The notes: generated from the letters alone by a model not told the origin. Shown: positions 34,009-48,042, counted from the stretch's first letter. The stretch: DNA of 64,000 nt from Zizania palustris (GCA_019279435.1 JAAALK010000285.1:65210865-65274864), one strand, 5' to 3'. Numbers and translations are program-made.

Positions 34009-36403
34009 TCACTCATCGCCCTCATTTGGTTGGTTGGAGTTGTGGGCGCTGCCATTTTCTCTCGGTTCATCCACATTTGAAGCCGAGGGTCCATCTTGAC
34101 CAGGCATATGGACAGTCTAAAGCAATAGATAAATTAGAGAACGAACTCAAATAATCATCTAAACGCTAACTTAAGTATCTGAACGAACGACAGGAGGGTA
34201 CCTCAGCTGCAACAGGAGCACCAACTGGAAACAATGGTGGTGGTGGGGGAGGCATTGGTTTGAACTGCGATATGTCAATTCCTTGCAGTTGGGCAATGTG
34301 CTATACTTGTTGTAATGCAACCCGTTAGTTTTAAACCTATTCCTAATTGCTATATAGTTGTAATGTGGCAAACTAAACATACTAGGTAGCATAATGGTCT
34401 TGATACTGCCGCATGTGCTCCTATGACTACATCATCTGCTCGCGTGACTGCCTCAGTTTCTCCGTCAGCTGAACAACCTCCTGATTTCCTTCTAAGTGGC
34501 GATGATTGGAGCTAACTCCTGAGGAGCCCTGCGACGACTGAGCGGACTTCTGAGCTCTCACCGCCCTTGAGTCAATAACTCCTTTGAACATGGAGTACCT
34601 GCAACATTGAATAAGTTAGTTACCAGGATAGTACCATACACAAAGCATTGAGAAAAACATCATCTCACCGTCCGTGGCTTTTTCCATCTCCGCTGGGGTA
34701 CACGACCATTGGGTCGACAGGTTGTCTCCGCCAATCATACTCCTCTCCAAGGAGTTGAGCCATGTGTTGACCATATTGCGTCTGCAAAAACCAACATTAC
34801 CGATTAGAGGCAGAAAAATGACACAAACTCTTAAAGTTGTTAACATCTCACCAAATAATCCGTGGCTGACTAACTACACAAGATATCTGGCTGTGCAGGA
34901 TCTGCTCCTTTATGACTAGAAGCATAAACCTCGATGTCACTTGGCACAACACCAGTTTTAGCTTCCTGTACAGTAGATATGAGTTAGTCACATTACAATG
35001 TATATATATATATAAAATGACAAGTGTAGGTCTTACCATGCATTTAGCCAAGCAGATATGTCCATCGGCCTCATATATGTGCTTCGGATCTGTGCCACGA
35101 CATTGCCTTTTCTTCTCAGAAACATTGTTGAATTCATTTGAAGACCAAATCTTGCAGAATTCAAAGTAGGCATCTTCACGGTTTGCAAACCATGGAATCC
35201 TCACCTGAACAGAGATTTTAAGCTTCTACATTAGATGAAAATAAATCTCAAAAATCGAAGATTTAAAAGAGTTAGAATTGTTTACCGAACAATATTGCTC
35301 CTCAGTCAAGTATATTGCTGAAGAACCCATCGCCCTGCTCATTCGTTGCCCTAGCTTCTCCTTGTAGTACGCATTGTTCACTTGAATGCGGGCATATGAA
35401 ATTGTGTCCTTCACCACCTTGTGTGCGTTGTTGTTGAAGACAGCAAGGGCATGATTATGGTGATTTCCCGATTCTGGCAAGCAGAAACGTAACTGCAAAA
35501 GTCATGATTAGTAAACTATTATAACTCCAAAAGTTTTGCGTTAAAACGAAACAATGCATGAAAAAAACACATACCCAAAAGTCATGAGACACCGGCCCCT
35601 GGGCAGTTCCGTGGGTGCCGTCAGGTGCAAACTGGTATTGGTCTCATGTCGTGCATAATACCCGCTCACCGGTCGGCATTGTCAGCACCCCTGGGTAGCG
35701 CAGACGACACATGTTACCCAATATCTGGTTAACCTACCTGTCCCTCGATGTGCCGTCAAACCGAGTGTCAATCCAAGATCTAGAAATACATAATAAAAAA
35801 GTTAGTAAACCGAAAGAAATTTTTTGAAGTAAAGCAAAACACCAGAGTATGAGACTTACCCGTCACCTACAGGCATGATCTCGATCTTGTTTGCACTTGA
35901 AGGGGCTATAGGTGGGGCGACCAGGTGGCTCATCCTGAAAGAATGTGAGGATGACCCTGAAGCCTCAGCCTCGTCCTCCTGACCCGCACCATCCTCCTAC
36001 CCTGCACCCTCTGGGTCAGCCCCCTGCCTCACACCCTCCGGGGCATCCTCCTGCCCCGCACCCTCTGGGTCATCGCCCTCTTGCCCCCACCCTCTGGGAC
36101 ATCCTCCTGACCCACACCCTCCAGGTCATGCTCTTCATCCTACAAAATAGTATGAAAACAATTAGTAATAGTTTATAACTAGAATAAAAACAATTTGAAG
36201 GTTACCTCATCATCTCTTAGAAATGCAATAGGTCGATTCTACAATGCTGGGTCTATGCATCTCAAGAGCTGCTCTTGATGACGTCTGTTTGAAGAAGAGG
36301 AGCTACCCTAGAATATGTTGTCCTTTTGTCTTGCCGCTGTACTCACCGGTGTACTCTTCAAGCCGAAAAGCTTCCTCGTGACAATCTTCACCTTTTTCGA
36401 CAT
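34009..36403 (-). pseudogene. Ptta/En/Spm-type gene, second copy
   Basis: It is the counterpart of 13496-15888, with the same start, the same conserved blocks (KLGQRMSRAMGSS; LLGEEYDWRRQPVDP) and the same first-exon stop. A few codons differ, for example in the 27-bp minisatellite. Confidence 0.72.
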
Positions 36404-36543
36404 CCTATTCAAAACAAACACAAATGAGCATTTATTAGTACGAAAAGTTAGAACTTATGAAAAAGCATGTAATATGAAGTATATTTAACATACAAAATGC
36501 ATGTATAAAAACAATTACTTGTCAATTATCATCAAAATCAGGA

Positions 36544-39500
36544 TCAATTTGTCCCTATCTCCCCAAAGCACGCCATGTTACTTTTTTCTTCTTATGTTGT
36601 TGTTTCCTTTTCTCGTGAACTGCTACATCATTAGCATCACCAAGAAAAGAATCTACTGGCGAGTCTGGCTCTACATTAAATGAAGTCGGCAATTCATCAT
36701 CTTGATAAATCTCATCGACCTCTTCAACCTCCAATTAATAAGCACTATCACTAGGGGTTTGTAGACGTTCCCGAGGATTCACTTTGCAGACTACCCACCA
36801 AGCACTTAATTTTTCACATGGGTACGACATATAATACACCTGCTCGACTTGGTGAGCAAGGACAAAATTATCGCAACCACATAGTCGTTCTGTGTGTTTG
36901 ACTTCAACCATCCCAAATTGGTTTTCTCGATTACCTTATTTGGGGTCAAACCAATCACAATCGAAGAAGACTACTTTAAGCTCTTTATTCCCGACAAAGT
37001 TGTACTCGATTATATTTTTAATGATTCCATAATACTTAGTTTTGTGTCCTTGGCCATCAACGACCCTTGTAACAACACGAATATTAGTTGTTGCCGCTAG
37101 AGATCGATACACTTCAAAAATAGTTGAACGGAAGTGAAAACCGTTCACATCATATCGACAATAACTTTTGGCAGTAATACTTCCGTAAGAGAGCTGCCGC
37201 AAGTCTATATGTACATTGCCGGTGAGCATGCACTGCAAATCATACGAGTTTATAAGATAATTAACCTAATAGAGTAAAATAATACGTGTCACAAAAGGTA
37301 AGGATTTACATGTTCTCTAAACCATGTGAGGAAACTAGGCCCTCCATTTATTCCTTCCCGACGCAACTTATCTAATTACTTCTCTATTGGTTGACGACCA
37401 GACGTCACGTATTTCGAATCAAACATACTGTCAATATTATAATGAATAGGTAAACAAATAGATATAAAACATCGTCGGTAAATTATAAAACTAAAAAGCA
37501 TTCACTTACGCGAAATATTGTTCCATCTCTTCCATATTTGAGTACATGTAGAGCAAGGCATATGTCTGTTCTTTCTGAGTTACATAATATGTTGTGGAGA
37601 CACCAACAATTATGCCCATCTACTGAAAAATTGAAGGCCACTACAAGGATTGTCTGCATCCACATGATACCGCATAGTAGGTGTGTTGGCATTGTGATGC
37701 TCAGTGAAGTATACACTAGTGATGTATGCTATCTCTTTCAATTTAAATTCTTCTACGATGCAACCTTCAACTCTGGCCTTATTGCCAACCATCGCTCTAA
37801 GCTTCTTTAGGGACCTTTCAATGTGATACATCCAACTATATTGCACAGGACCACCTACCTTAGCTTCATATGTAAGATGAACAAGTAAATGTTGCATTGG
37901 ATTGAGGAATCCTGGAGGGAATATTTTTTCCAATTTACATAAAAGCACCGGTATCTCTTTCTCCAACTTCTCCATCATATCTTTCTTAATTTCTTTAGCA
38001 CAAAGTTGTCTATAAAAATGACTCAGCTCAGCTAAAGCCTTCCACACATCATCATTGATGTACCCACGAAACATTACAGGAAGGAGTCCTTCCATTATTA
38101 TGTGGCAATCATGACTTTTTCAATCCATCTAACTTCCATGTTTTCAAATTCACAGCTCTTATAAATCCCGCGGCGTAACCATCTAGGAATTTCAATTTTT
38201 TCAACCACCTCATTACTTGTTTTTTCTTTATGTTTTAAATAAAATGGGCATGTGGCTTGCCACTATTATTTGTCAACTCAAGGGTTGGTCGATTACAAAT
38301 ATCAGCTAAATCTCTTCTCGCCTTTACATTATATTTTTTCCTGATCGCTAAATCCATACATGTGCTTATAATGCTTTCACCAACATTATGTTCCTCATGC
38401 ATAACGCCAATGTTGTGCATCAGAATCAATGATTTGACATACGACAATTTCCATAAGCCACATATATGGGTCCAATTATGTTCGGTTCCAAATCCTACAA
38501 ATCCATGCCCATTTTTATTAAAGACCGACTCATTCAGCATATCAGCGATTTCTGTACCATTTAAACACCTTGGTGGTCCCTTTACAACAATATTGTCCTT
38601 CTTGAAACTGTTCCTCTGTAACCTAAATGGGTGATTCATGGGCAAAAAGCATCTATGATAGTCAAAGTAACAAATCTTTCCCCCGAAGTTAAGACGAAAA
38701 CAATCTATGTCCTTCGCACATATCGGACATGTCAACCTTCCATGACAACTCCAACCAGAAAAAATACCGTATGTCGGAAAATTGTGGACCGACCACATAT
38801 ACGCAACTAGAAGATTGAATTTTTGCTTCTGGTCCTAGTCATAATCTTCAACTCCTTTCCACAATTATTTCAACTCTTCAATTAAGGGCTTCAACATCAT
38901 ATTGAGGCGTGTTCCAGGATGCTTTAGACCAGGTATAATGAGACACAGAAACATAAATTCATATTCATACAAAATGAATGTGGAAGGTTGTATGGAACTG
39001 CAAAGACAAGCCAACAAGAGTACGATGATGTGGTTACATTGAATGGCATGAATCCATCTGTTGCCAACCCGACGCGAACATTCCTTTCATCCCTAGCAAA
39101 GTCTGCATCAAAATCATCTAGAGCCTTCCATGCCTCACCATCAGATGGGTGCACCATTACTTGGTTATTCTCACGTACGCCTTCCTTATGCCATCTCATA
39201 TGCCTAGCAGTTTCTACGAGAGAAACAATCATTTCACCCGAGGTGTAAGAGGCATGTAACGAAGTTTCTTATGAGCAACCTCTGTCATCACCTTTTCACC
39301 GTCTTCATTTATGACCTATACGAATCTCAGTTTGCCACATTTTAAGCATTTCATCTCATTCTTATGTTCTTTCCAAAAAAGCATACAATTATCTTGGCAC
39401 ACGTCAATCTTCTCATATTCCATAGCGAGAGCAGAAAGCATTTTCTTTGACTGGTAGATGTCTTTTAGCATCTTATGGTTCATATGAAGGATATCACTGA

Positions 39501-40028
39501 TCAGGTTCACGAGCTCCTTATAACAATTGCTGGAGAATGCGAACTTCGACTTAATGGCCATAAGACGGGTCTCGAAAGAGAGAACGCTTACCGTGGTGTG
39601 CTCATGCAATGGCTCTTCTGAAGCTCGAAGGATGTCGAAAAACTTTTGAACCTCTGGTGTAGGAGGATCCTCAGGGTTTGTTTCAAACTCTGGCCTTATA
39701 GCATCAAACATCTCATCCATACTATCATCTGTCGTGCTATCATCTTATTCTTCCTCTACTAATACCGTTTTTTCATGGCCTGTCTCGCCATGGTGCACCC
39801 AAACTTCATAACCTGGCAAGAAACCATATTTGCAAATGTGCAATGACAACGTTCTCTTGTCTTGCCAACAAGAATTTCTGGACTTCATGCATGGGCACCT
39901 CACGCTAGAGTTTTTTGCAAAGCGAATGCACGCTCAGTAAATTTCTAAACGTTGATTACCCACTCCCTCATGTGAGCTCCAGTTTTCATCCAACCACTAT
40001 ACATCCACTGTCGGTCGTTCTCAGCCAT
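36544..40028 (-). pseudogene. TNP2-type transposase, second copy
   Basis: It is the counterpart of 16029-19513. The shared lesions (TAG after KLRFV, TAA after PHAHFI, frameshift near 38830) show that the gene was already dead before the two blocks separated. An additional frameshift specific to this copy lies near 38115, and one near 38965. The linker frame is longer here (39316-39720) because a one-base deletion in the first copy is absent. Confidence 0.88.
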
Positions 40029-40156
40029 TCTAGAGGCAAAACATTCATTCAATCGTGAATGCATCATAAGTTCTAGACGTTTCTATGTACATACCACAAC
40101 CCTATGTCTATAAGAAAAGATACGTTCTAAATCCACCCAAGAGTGACCGACAGAAT

Positions 40157-40308
40157 GTGGTATTTATGATGAGTCATGAGTCTGAATGAAATTTCAGCAG
40201 CATAACCCCACTGTTCTCCAATTGCACGCCTGATAGTGGTGCAATGGAGAACAACAAGGTTATGACACTGAAATCTCGTTCGGAATCATGACTCATAATA
40301 AATACCAC
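40157..40308. other. Long imperfect hairpin, second copy
   Basis: It is the same structure as 19642-19793. One loop-side base differs (gtgcaatgg versus gtgcaatcg), which improves pairing here. Confidence 0.7.
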
Positions 40309-41727
40309 GCTTTGTCGCCCACTCTGAGGCTGTCCAAAAAAGGAAAATTCCGGACCTACACATCTCACATGCATGACACGTATGAGACATGTTGGTCCGA
40401 AATGAGTGACGCATAGGTTTCGTTATACTATTTATGTTGTTGTCAAATAAAGAAATGCATACGAAAGAATATATATATAAGAAAGTATATATATGTATGT
40501 GTAATACTAATCACCATAATGATATCATCAACAAACCACAAATTATTACAAGAATTTAATTAATACCATATATAATAGCACATCACATACGAAACACTTG
40601 TAATAGCATAAATAGTCAACATAATCAATCAATTTCCACTTGACATGCATTAGCAAATGAATCAATTATTCATTATATCATATACTTCAACAAAAATCAG
40701 GTGTATCATACAATCAATTTCCACTTGACGTGCATTAGAAAAAGAATCAATTATTCATTATATCACATACTACAACAAAATTTAAGTGTCTATCATACAA
40801 TCAATCTCGGTCCGGCCAATGCGACAAAATTGTTGCTAATATAACTTAGAGCAATCAATGCAATCCACTATGACAAAAATCACAAATCAAAAGTGAAGGA
40901 AATTCTTAAAGCAGAAAAATTACTTGACAGGGGCGGATCGAAGGACAACGGACGGCGATGGGCAGCGGTCGGCTGAACATCACATATGAAACATATTAAT
41001 ACATGAACATTTTTTAACAACCCAACATATATTGCATATAAACATCACAACATATATTGACATTGCAAAATATAACTAAATTCACAATTCAATTTAATTC
41101 ACACCATATATTCACAATTCACAAAGTAAACAATAATTCAATCACAATGCAAGTGAGGAAACTAGATAGAGGATCGAGAGGGGTAAAAATTACATGGTGG
41201 ACGATGATGATTGGCGGGTGACGGACGGCGGTGACCAACGGCGGGGAGCTCGGATGGCCGACGGTGGGGACCTCGGACGGCCGGCATCCGGGAAGGGCAC
41301 TCTGGTGGCGACGCGCGCACGGGCAAGGGCCGCGGCAGGGCGGCGAGCAGGGCTGCGGTGAGCTCGGGCGGTGGCGGTGGCTTCTCAGGCGGTAGAGTGG
41401 GCGCGCGTGCAGGGAAGTTAGGTTTCCCTGTATGCGCACGGGGGTAGAAAAAATACCTCTCTTAACTTCTGTCGGCCAGCCTTAAAGCCGACGAAAGTTA
41501 CATAACTTCCATTGGCTTTAATGTTGGACAACGGAAGTTAAGGCTCTTTTACCGGGCAGGGAAAATTGCCCTTTAATTTCCGTCGGCCACGGTCAAAAGC
41601 CGACGAAAGTTAAATTAACTTTTGTTGGCTACTTCCAGCCGATAGAAGTTAAATAACTTCGCTCGGCTTTCCGAAATGCCGACAGAAGATAAAATAGCCA
41701 ACGGAATTTTATCATTTTGTTGTAGTA

Positions 41728-43403
41728 CGTGTTTTGATCGCATGTGACTCAGATACACGAGCGGCGAGCAACTATCGGGTAGAGGGAGCCATGGAGTCGG
41801 GCCGACCCAATCCGAGTCCATGGGCCAGGATCGGTAGGGTACTCGTTGTGGTTTGATATAGTTTGACTCAAGTAAATAGGTAGTGATCGACTGCTTGGCC
41901 GATGGGGCCGTAGAGTCCAGTCGGCCCAATTCGGGTACTCGGTGTAGAGGCGATGAGCGCTTTGTCAGATTCGGCGCAAAACTAACACACCCAATCTGGA
42001 ACATCCATCAAAGATCATACAGTCTTAAAGTGAAGTCGTAGATGCTATAAAAGCTCCGCATTAGGACGAGTTACCTTTATTTAGGATATTATTTTTTGCC
42101 TTTTAGATCCACAGTCTCTGTTAGTTGAGTCTTTAAAAATCCTAAGGGCGTTTTAGTATTTTTCAGTTTATTTCTGTATCTGTAAAATATTCTAAAGGTA
42201 TATTGGATTTTTTTCTAATTTATTGGGCTGCTTATAAATTGGCCCCCAATCCCCTATAGTTTCTTAACTCATTCAATTCTGAATTTACTTTTTGTGCTTC
42301 TTCCTCCCTTTAGTGTTTTCATCCATTGAAATCGAAGAAACCACTGTTGCCGGTTTTTCCTCGGGAGTGTTTAGCACAGTGCGGCACGCACTCGACGTGG
42401 AGGTCGGTGCAGGCGCAGGGAGACGTACGGCTTTGGGGAAGGCATCGGTGCTTCCTGTGGCACGCGCGTGAAGTAGTCTTGGCGCATGGGATCTCTATTG
42501 GACGCATGAGATCTCTATTGGACGCGTGGGATCTCTATTTGACGGAGCACTCAAGGTGAGTGGGTCCCGCGCGTAGCTTCCCTATGCATGGTGTTCCACA
42601 TGGTGGGGGTCTGCAGGTGCGGCAGGAACATGAAGCCCCAAAGATCAGGGTGAGCAGGAACAGACAAAAATTACTTTTCATGTGCTAGATTAAATTGCTT
42701 CTAATATTTTATTTTTTAGATTGCACTATGATTTTTTATTGATATATCTCTATTTTTTAGTGCTTTTTTGAATCGTCTCTAAGCACAGTTCATCATCTGC
42801 ATTTATTTTCTCTAATTAAATTCTTGTGTACAATTGATGGTTATACATGTGCTGATTGAAATGCATGTGAGTTAAATGATTTTTAATCTGCCTTTAAAAA
42901 CCGTGGTGCTTATCTTGCAGTTCCCGCAAGGCCACGTCATCTTGGTCTCGTGACCAAGCGTCGTAGTCCGCAATCATTATTTCTTTCTCCTTCCTCTTCT
43001 TGTCTGGAAGGCATGGCAAACCATGGTCGGCGCGATCTTCTAGGGTGGGTGATCGGTTGGTCGCGGGTGACCGGCGGGCCACGGGCTATCGGCGATGCTA
43101 GCACGCCGGCGTGAGATTGATCTCATCCCTGTATGTGTGGACTCCGTAGAGGTGTTGCCCCAAAAGCGATGCTCGTGGCCGACACTACGAGGAAGGTGAT
43201 TTCTTCATCGATTGGATCTATTAGGAACGGTTAGGACAAAGCGAGGATATACTTGACGTGCTTCATCAACATCTTCTTCCGCTGCACCTAGCACGTCAAG
43301 TGCTAAAAGGTACCAATCTATGATCTCACACGCGCATGGGCCTTGCGGTTTAGGATGGAAATTTTGAATTTGCTGGCTAGCGTAGCTCCCCTATTCCCCA
43401 ACA
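41728..43403 (+). repeat. Copia 5' LTR (part right of the CACTA insertion)
   Basis: The region ends CCCCAACA one base before a tRNA-Met primer site. It has a TATA box at 42233-42239 and three 20-bp units at 42484-42543. The upstream end of the LTR is not resolved because the CACTA element interrupts it. At 42795-42799 the pentamer atctg is uninterrupted, showing the empty site of E4. Confidence 0.78.
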
Positions 43404-43404
43404 G

Positions 43405-43417
43405 TGGTATCAGAGCC
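43405..43417 (+). other. Copia primer binding site (tRNA-Met)
   Basis: TGGTATCAGAGCC directly follows the LTR end with one base between. Confidence 0.92.
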
Positions 43418-44591
43418 TACGTGCGTAGTGTTCGATCTAGATCCCTCATGTATGGAGATACATGGTGAAAAAATAGATTAGATATCTTTCTGTCCGTAGC
43501 AAATCAGGAAGTTCAGATATTGGTTGGAAGTTTCGATGACGGATCAGATGTTCTGATAGTGATCATATGTTCTGATACTGAATAATGATTCGATACAAAA
43601 TACAATTGTTGCGGTTTGGGATTCCGATATTGATTCGGAAGTTCTGATACCAGATCGAAAGTTCCGACCCACCCTAAGTTGAAATTCCGAGCCCGTTGAT
43701 CTGGGTTTTTCAGATCCAGAATCCAATCACTTGTAGATTGCTCGCCTAACTTTGTTTTGCAGAAGAATAATGTGACTAGCATGGCCTTGGATAAATCTGA
43801 TGTATGAGATGCATGCGATGAATGTAAATTAATATGGCATGCGTGTCATGGTTATTTATAGCCCAAGGTTGATGTAAAATTTATTATGACTTGCATGTCG
43901 TTTCCACGGTGCTTCGGCCCATGTAATTTGTATAGATATGCGAGATAGACTAGTACTCTTCAGGGAGACCGGGAGCATGCACTCAATGACGGGAGCCATG
44001 GAGATGGAGATCGCCATGTGAAGAAGGTCATGTTATGTCACAGTTAATATGATTTCCTGTGATGCTTTCTTATGTTCCTAGTTATTCTGTTCTTGCATGT
44101 TTTGTGTGCGCTAGGACCATTATCGTGCTAGAATAGGTTTCCCTCAGAAAATTAAGTGTTGATGCTCTTCCCAATAGTTGCACCAACAAAGGTTTTCGAT
44201 CATTGATAGTGGGTCTGCTCAAGTAGGGTGATATCTTTTATCTTGGCAAGTTGGGGCGGAAGTCGTACTTCTGCATGCATAGTATTGGTTCACTTAACAA
44301 GGCTATCAAAACGGTTTTGGGCCTTGGAGCATAGAAGTTGGGGTCGAGCATTGGATGATTCTATAACGACAAGAGTCACATATGATGTGATTAGCAAAAA
44401 GTTGCTTACCTATGTCAACTAGCTTCTAGCAGTGATGCCAAAGCTCACTAGGAGATAGCGTGACCATGGATCTTGTGCCACTATTAGTCATGAGAGGGAA
44501 AGTGACTAGTTTAGATAGTGTGACATCTTTTATTGGATAAAAGATAAACATTGCATAGTGCTGAACCTTGCATTTAATCTTTTGTAGATCA
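43418..44591 (+). other. Copia leader
   Basis: This is a noncoding leader with several copies of a palindromic GGAAGTTCCGAT-type motif at 43510-43690. No ORF is supported. Confidence 0.6.
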
Positions 44592-45147
44592 TGGCATCGA
44601 CTGTTATGAACACTTTACTCTTTATTTTGCGATCAATTCTTTTTGGAACAACTTTTATTGATTGGTTTAGACACTTGAGAAGTGTTCTCAAGCAACTAGG
44701 AAAATGTTGTAGAGAAGGCCCACTTGGATGAATTAAAACAAATTGGATCTATTTCTATTTGCAGGATTCGGAAGTTCCGATGCCTAATCGGAAGCTCCTA
44801 TATTTGTCGGATTGGAAGTTCTGATGCTGGACAAAATTTGCAACAGAGAAGTCAGATTCGAATTTCCGATGCCAGATCGGAAGTTCCGATCCAGGCAAAT
44901 TCGAAGCAGAAGGGAGGTAGGACTTCCGCTTCGACTTCAAGTATAAATGTTATTGAAATTAATCTCAGTGACTTGTCTAATTGATTCATGGGTATTTGAT
45001 ACCGGTTCGATGATTCACACATGCAAATCGTTGCAAGGACTGAGTAGGTCAAGAAAGTTTGCAGTAGGTGAACTGGATATTCGTGTCGGCAATGGTGCAA
45101 AGGTTGCAGAGTTGGCGTTGGCATTTACTCTTTGTCAATACCCTTAG
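44592..45147 (+). pseudogene. Copia gag remnant and protease
   Basis: The gag start at 44592 reads MASTVMNTLLFIL, then FIDWFRHLRSVLKQLGK, typical of a grass copia gag. It is cut after about 45 codons and most of gag is missing. The aspartic protease follows with WVFDTGSMIHTCKSLQGL (44986-45040) and LDIRVGNGAKVAE. The DTG catalytic triad is intact. The frames of the two parts differ. Confidence 0.8.
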
Positions 45148-45790
45148 GATTAGTTCTGAAATTGAATAATTTTATTATGTTCCAGCATTGGGCAAAAACA
45201 TCATCACTTCCTCGTGTTTGGAGGAAGAAGGTTATGAGTTCATGATAAAGAACAAATGTTGTTTGATATTCTGAAATGGTATTGTCTATGATGTTTGTTC
45301 ATTGGTGAATGGATTATACATTATAAGTCTTGAGGATGCACATGTTTATAACATTTGTACTAAGAAACGACGACTCAATGAATTGAATCCTAACTGCGTC
45401 TAGCATTATCGCTTAGGTCATATAAATGAGAGGCGCACACAGAAGCTTCATAGTGATAGACTTTTGGAGTCATTTGATTTTAAATCATATGACGCGTGTG
45501 AATCTTGTTTATTTGGCAAGATGACAAAGACGCTTTTCACTAGGTCTAACTGAGAAGGCGAATGAGCTATTGGCCATAGCACATACTGATGTGTACGGTC
45601 CAATGAGCTGCACAGCTAGGAATGGGTTCTAGTACTTTATCACTTTTTCCAACGAGTTTAGTAGATGTGTCTACTTGATGAGGAGTAAGTGGGAGTCCTT
45701 CGAAAAGTTCAAAGGAGCTCATAAGTACAAAATCATACGGGCAAGACAATAAAATTTCTACGATCCGATCGTGGAGATGAATATTTGAGC
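45148..45790 (+). pseudogene. Copia GAG-pre-integrase and integrase start
   Basis: Frames in turn show a LNELNPNC block, an RLGHINERR His motif, the CESCLFGKMTK Cys motif and a LRSDRGDEYLSH-like core segment. Many stops and frameshifts are present. The remainder of integrase is missing; code jumps to RT near 46165. Confidence 0.75.
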
Positions 45791-46164
45791 CATAAGTTGA
45801 CGCTCTGATCTTTCATCATCCTTTTGAGGTAACGCTCTAGAAACTGACGCTCTTACTTGAAATAGAGTTCCATCTAAGAGAGTGATGGGACCAAACTCTA
45901 AAAAATGGTTTGGAACCATTAAGATCCAAATTAAAACAATTTGGATATGTTTCTGTTTGGAGAACTTCGAAAGTTTCGATATTTGTCGGGTCGGAAGCTC
46001 TGATATTTGTTGGTTCAGAAGTTCCGATGCCGGACAAAGTTTGTGACTGAGGAGTCAGATCGAAATTTCCGATGCCAGATCAAAAGTTCTGAACCAGACA
46101 GATTGGAGTCCATACAAGGAAACCAAGTTTGGAACTCGGTGGATCCACCCGATGGCATAAAAAC

Positions 46165-47290
46165 TATTGAGTGAAGATGGATTTTAAGGAAAAATACGTT
46201 GATGGAAAAGTTCACATCTATTATGCACGATTGGAGGCGAAAGGTTTCAAAATATTTAAAGTGTTTATTATGATGAAACGATCTTCGCCCATCGTTATAC
46301 TTACGTCTATTCGGATTGTTGTAGCAATTGCTGCATTTTATGTTTATGAGATATGGAAAGCTTATCGGAGTTGGAATATTTCTTTTGATGAGGTAGTCAA
46401 AATGTTTGACTCCATCAAGAATAAAGAAGAGTCTTTTGTTTGCAAAAGGGCTAGTGGGAGCACACTTGTATTTCGGTTCAATATGTGGATGACATATAGG
46501 TGATCGGAAATAACATTCCTTTGTAGAATGCTGTCAAGACCTTATTGAAAAATGGTTTCTCAATGAAGGATCTTGGAGACACAACATACACTTCGGGCAT
46601 GAAGATCTATAGAGATAGATCGAAATGGCTAATTTGATTAGGCCAGAATAAAGTACATTGGCAAGGTTTTTAAACGGTTTCAAAATGCTGAATATGAGTG
46701 CAATCTTGTATGCCTCCGTGATCGGGTCCATCATATGTGCCATGTACATGCCCAAATATGCAGGTACCAGTCAAACCCAGGTGAGAGTCACTAGGCAGTC
46801 ATAAAAGGGATACTCATGTACTTGAGAATAACTGAGGATATGTTCAGACCAATAAAAGATAATTCTCAATCATAGTATGGGTTTGTGTTCTGCCTCAATG
46901 GAGGCGTAGTGAGTTGGATGGTTCTAAGCAATAGGCGTGGCTGATTCTACAATAGTAGTTGAGTATATTGCAACTTTGGAAGCTGCGAAGGAGGCTATTT
47001 GGATCAGAAAGTTTGTTTCTGAGCTGAGTGTTGTTCCTAGCGCGTCTAGTCTAATGGACCTCTATTATGGTAATAGTGGTGCCATTTCATAAGCCAAGGA
47101 GCCTAGATAACACAAGAAGTCCAAACGTGTACTTCAGCAATATCACCTGATCCGTGAGATCATTGAGAGAGGTGATGTGAATATTGGCAAGGTGCACACG
47201 GATTTGAACATAGCGGATCCATTGACAAAGCCTCTTCCACAACCCAAGCATGAGGCGCACCTGACCTCCATGGGTATGAGATACTTGTGA
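46165..47290 (+). pseudogene. Copia RT-RNase H remnant
   Basis: The frame 46171-46503 starts with a DGKVHIYYARLEAKGF block and SIRIVVAIAAF, then jumps by deletion to RSWNISFDEVVK and FVCKRASGSTLVF. It loses frame at the catalytic 'VDDI' region. RNase H pieces follow with a GAVSWM-like segment, IREIIERGDV and a terminal DPLTKPLPQPKHEAHL. It is not functional. Confidence 0.8.
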
Positions 47291-48042
47291 GAGTGAGTCA
47301 TGTGTATGTGGGAGTCGCTAGTGATATCTATGCTAATGTAGGAGATAATTGTTATCTTGTCCTTGAATAAATGTCGTTTGCATTTAATTAATGAGTATGA
47401 CTTGTTATGTGAAACTATTTGCTTTGTTACAATGTTGTTCAAACGGGTCTCTAATCTTGTCATCATGTGGGATAGTGATGATACACGGATTAGCAAATCC
47501 GATTTATTGGTGATCATGTTTCATAGATCATAGACATAGAGATGTCAAATCAGTGATGTGGACACATGTTGGTGAACATGGTGTTGGACAGAACCCCTTG
47601 AGATACTACTGGGATTGTTATTGTAAAGTGCCATCAGTTGTCATCTCAATGGTGTACTTGTAGAGTCCTTATATCTGAGATCATCATTTGATTCCAGAAT
47701 GCGTAATGACACACTTAGATGCTTCCTAACGCTATTACGTAACTGGGTAGTAATAAGGGTTGTTTTCTGGTGTGTCGTAAAACATGTCTTGGGATGTGAG
47801 TGGTCAAGATGGAACTTACCCCTCCTAATAACGGCAGAGTCATCTCTGGGCCCCTCGAGGTATTGGATTGGAAAAGTGCATGGCCATGCCACTATGAATA
47901 AGGAGCTAGTCATGATTTGAATCCAATGCTTGATCGAGTGAAATGTCGAGCTAACCAACAAGGATGGCATGTATCTCGCCTTGACCTTGACTAACGGCGT
48001 GTTGTAAAGGGACTGGTGCATGCATACATCAAGGTTCATGAA
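47291..48042 (+). other. Copia 3' noncoding region; 3' LTR not found
   Basis: There is no ORF and no similarity by eye to the 5' LTR. The E5 LTR begins at 48043, so E5 probably inserted here or replaced the 3' LTR. Confidence 0.55.

Larger units (their letters stand above)
33286..41727 (-). mobile_element. CACTA transposon, second copy
   Basis: It is nearly identical to 12774-21210, with the same termini (CACTACAAG...TGTAGTA), the same flanking cat/cgt triplets, the subterminal repeats and both genes. The identical flanks show that this is the same insertion event seen twice, not an independent transposition. Confidence 0.92.
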
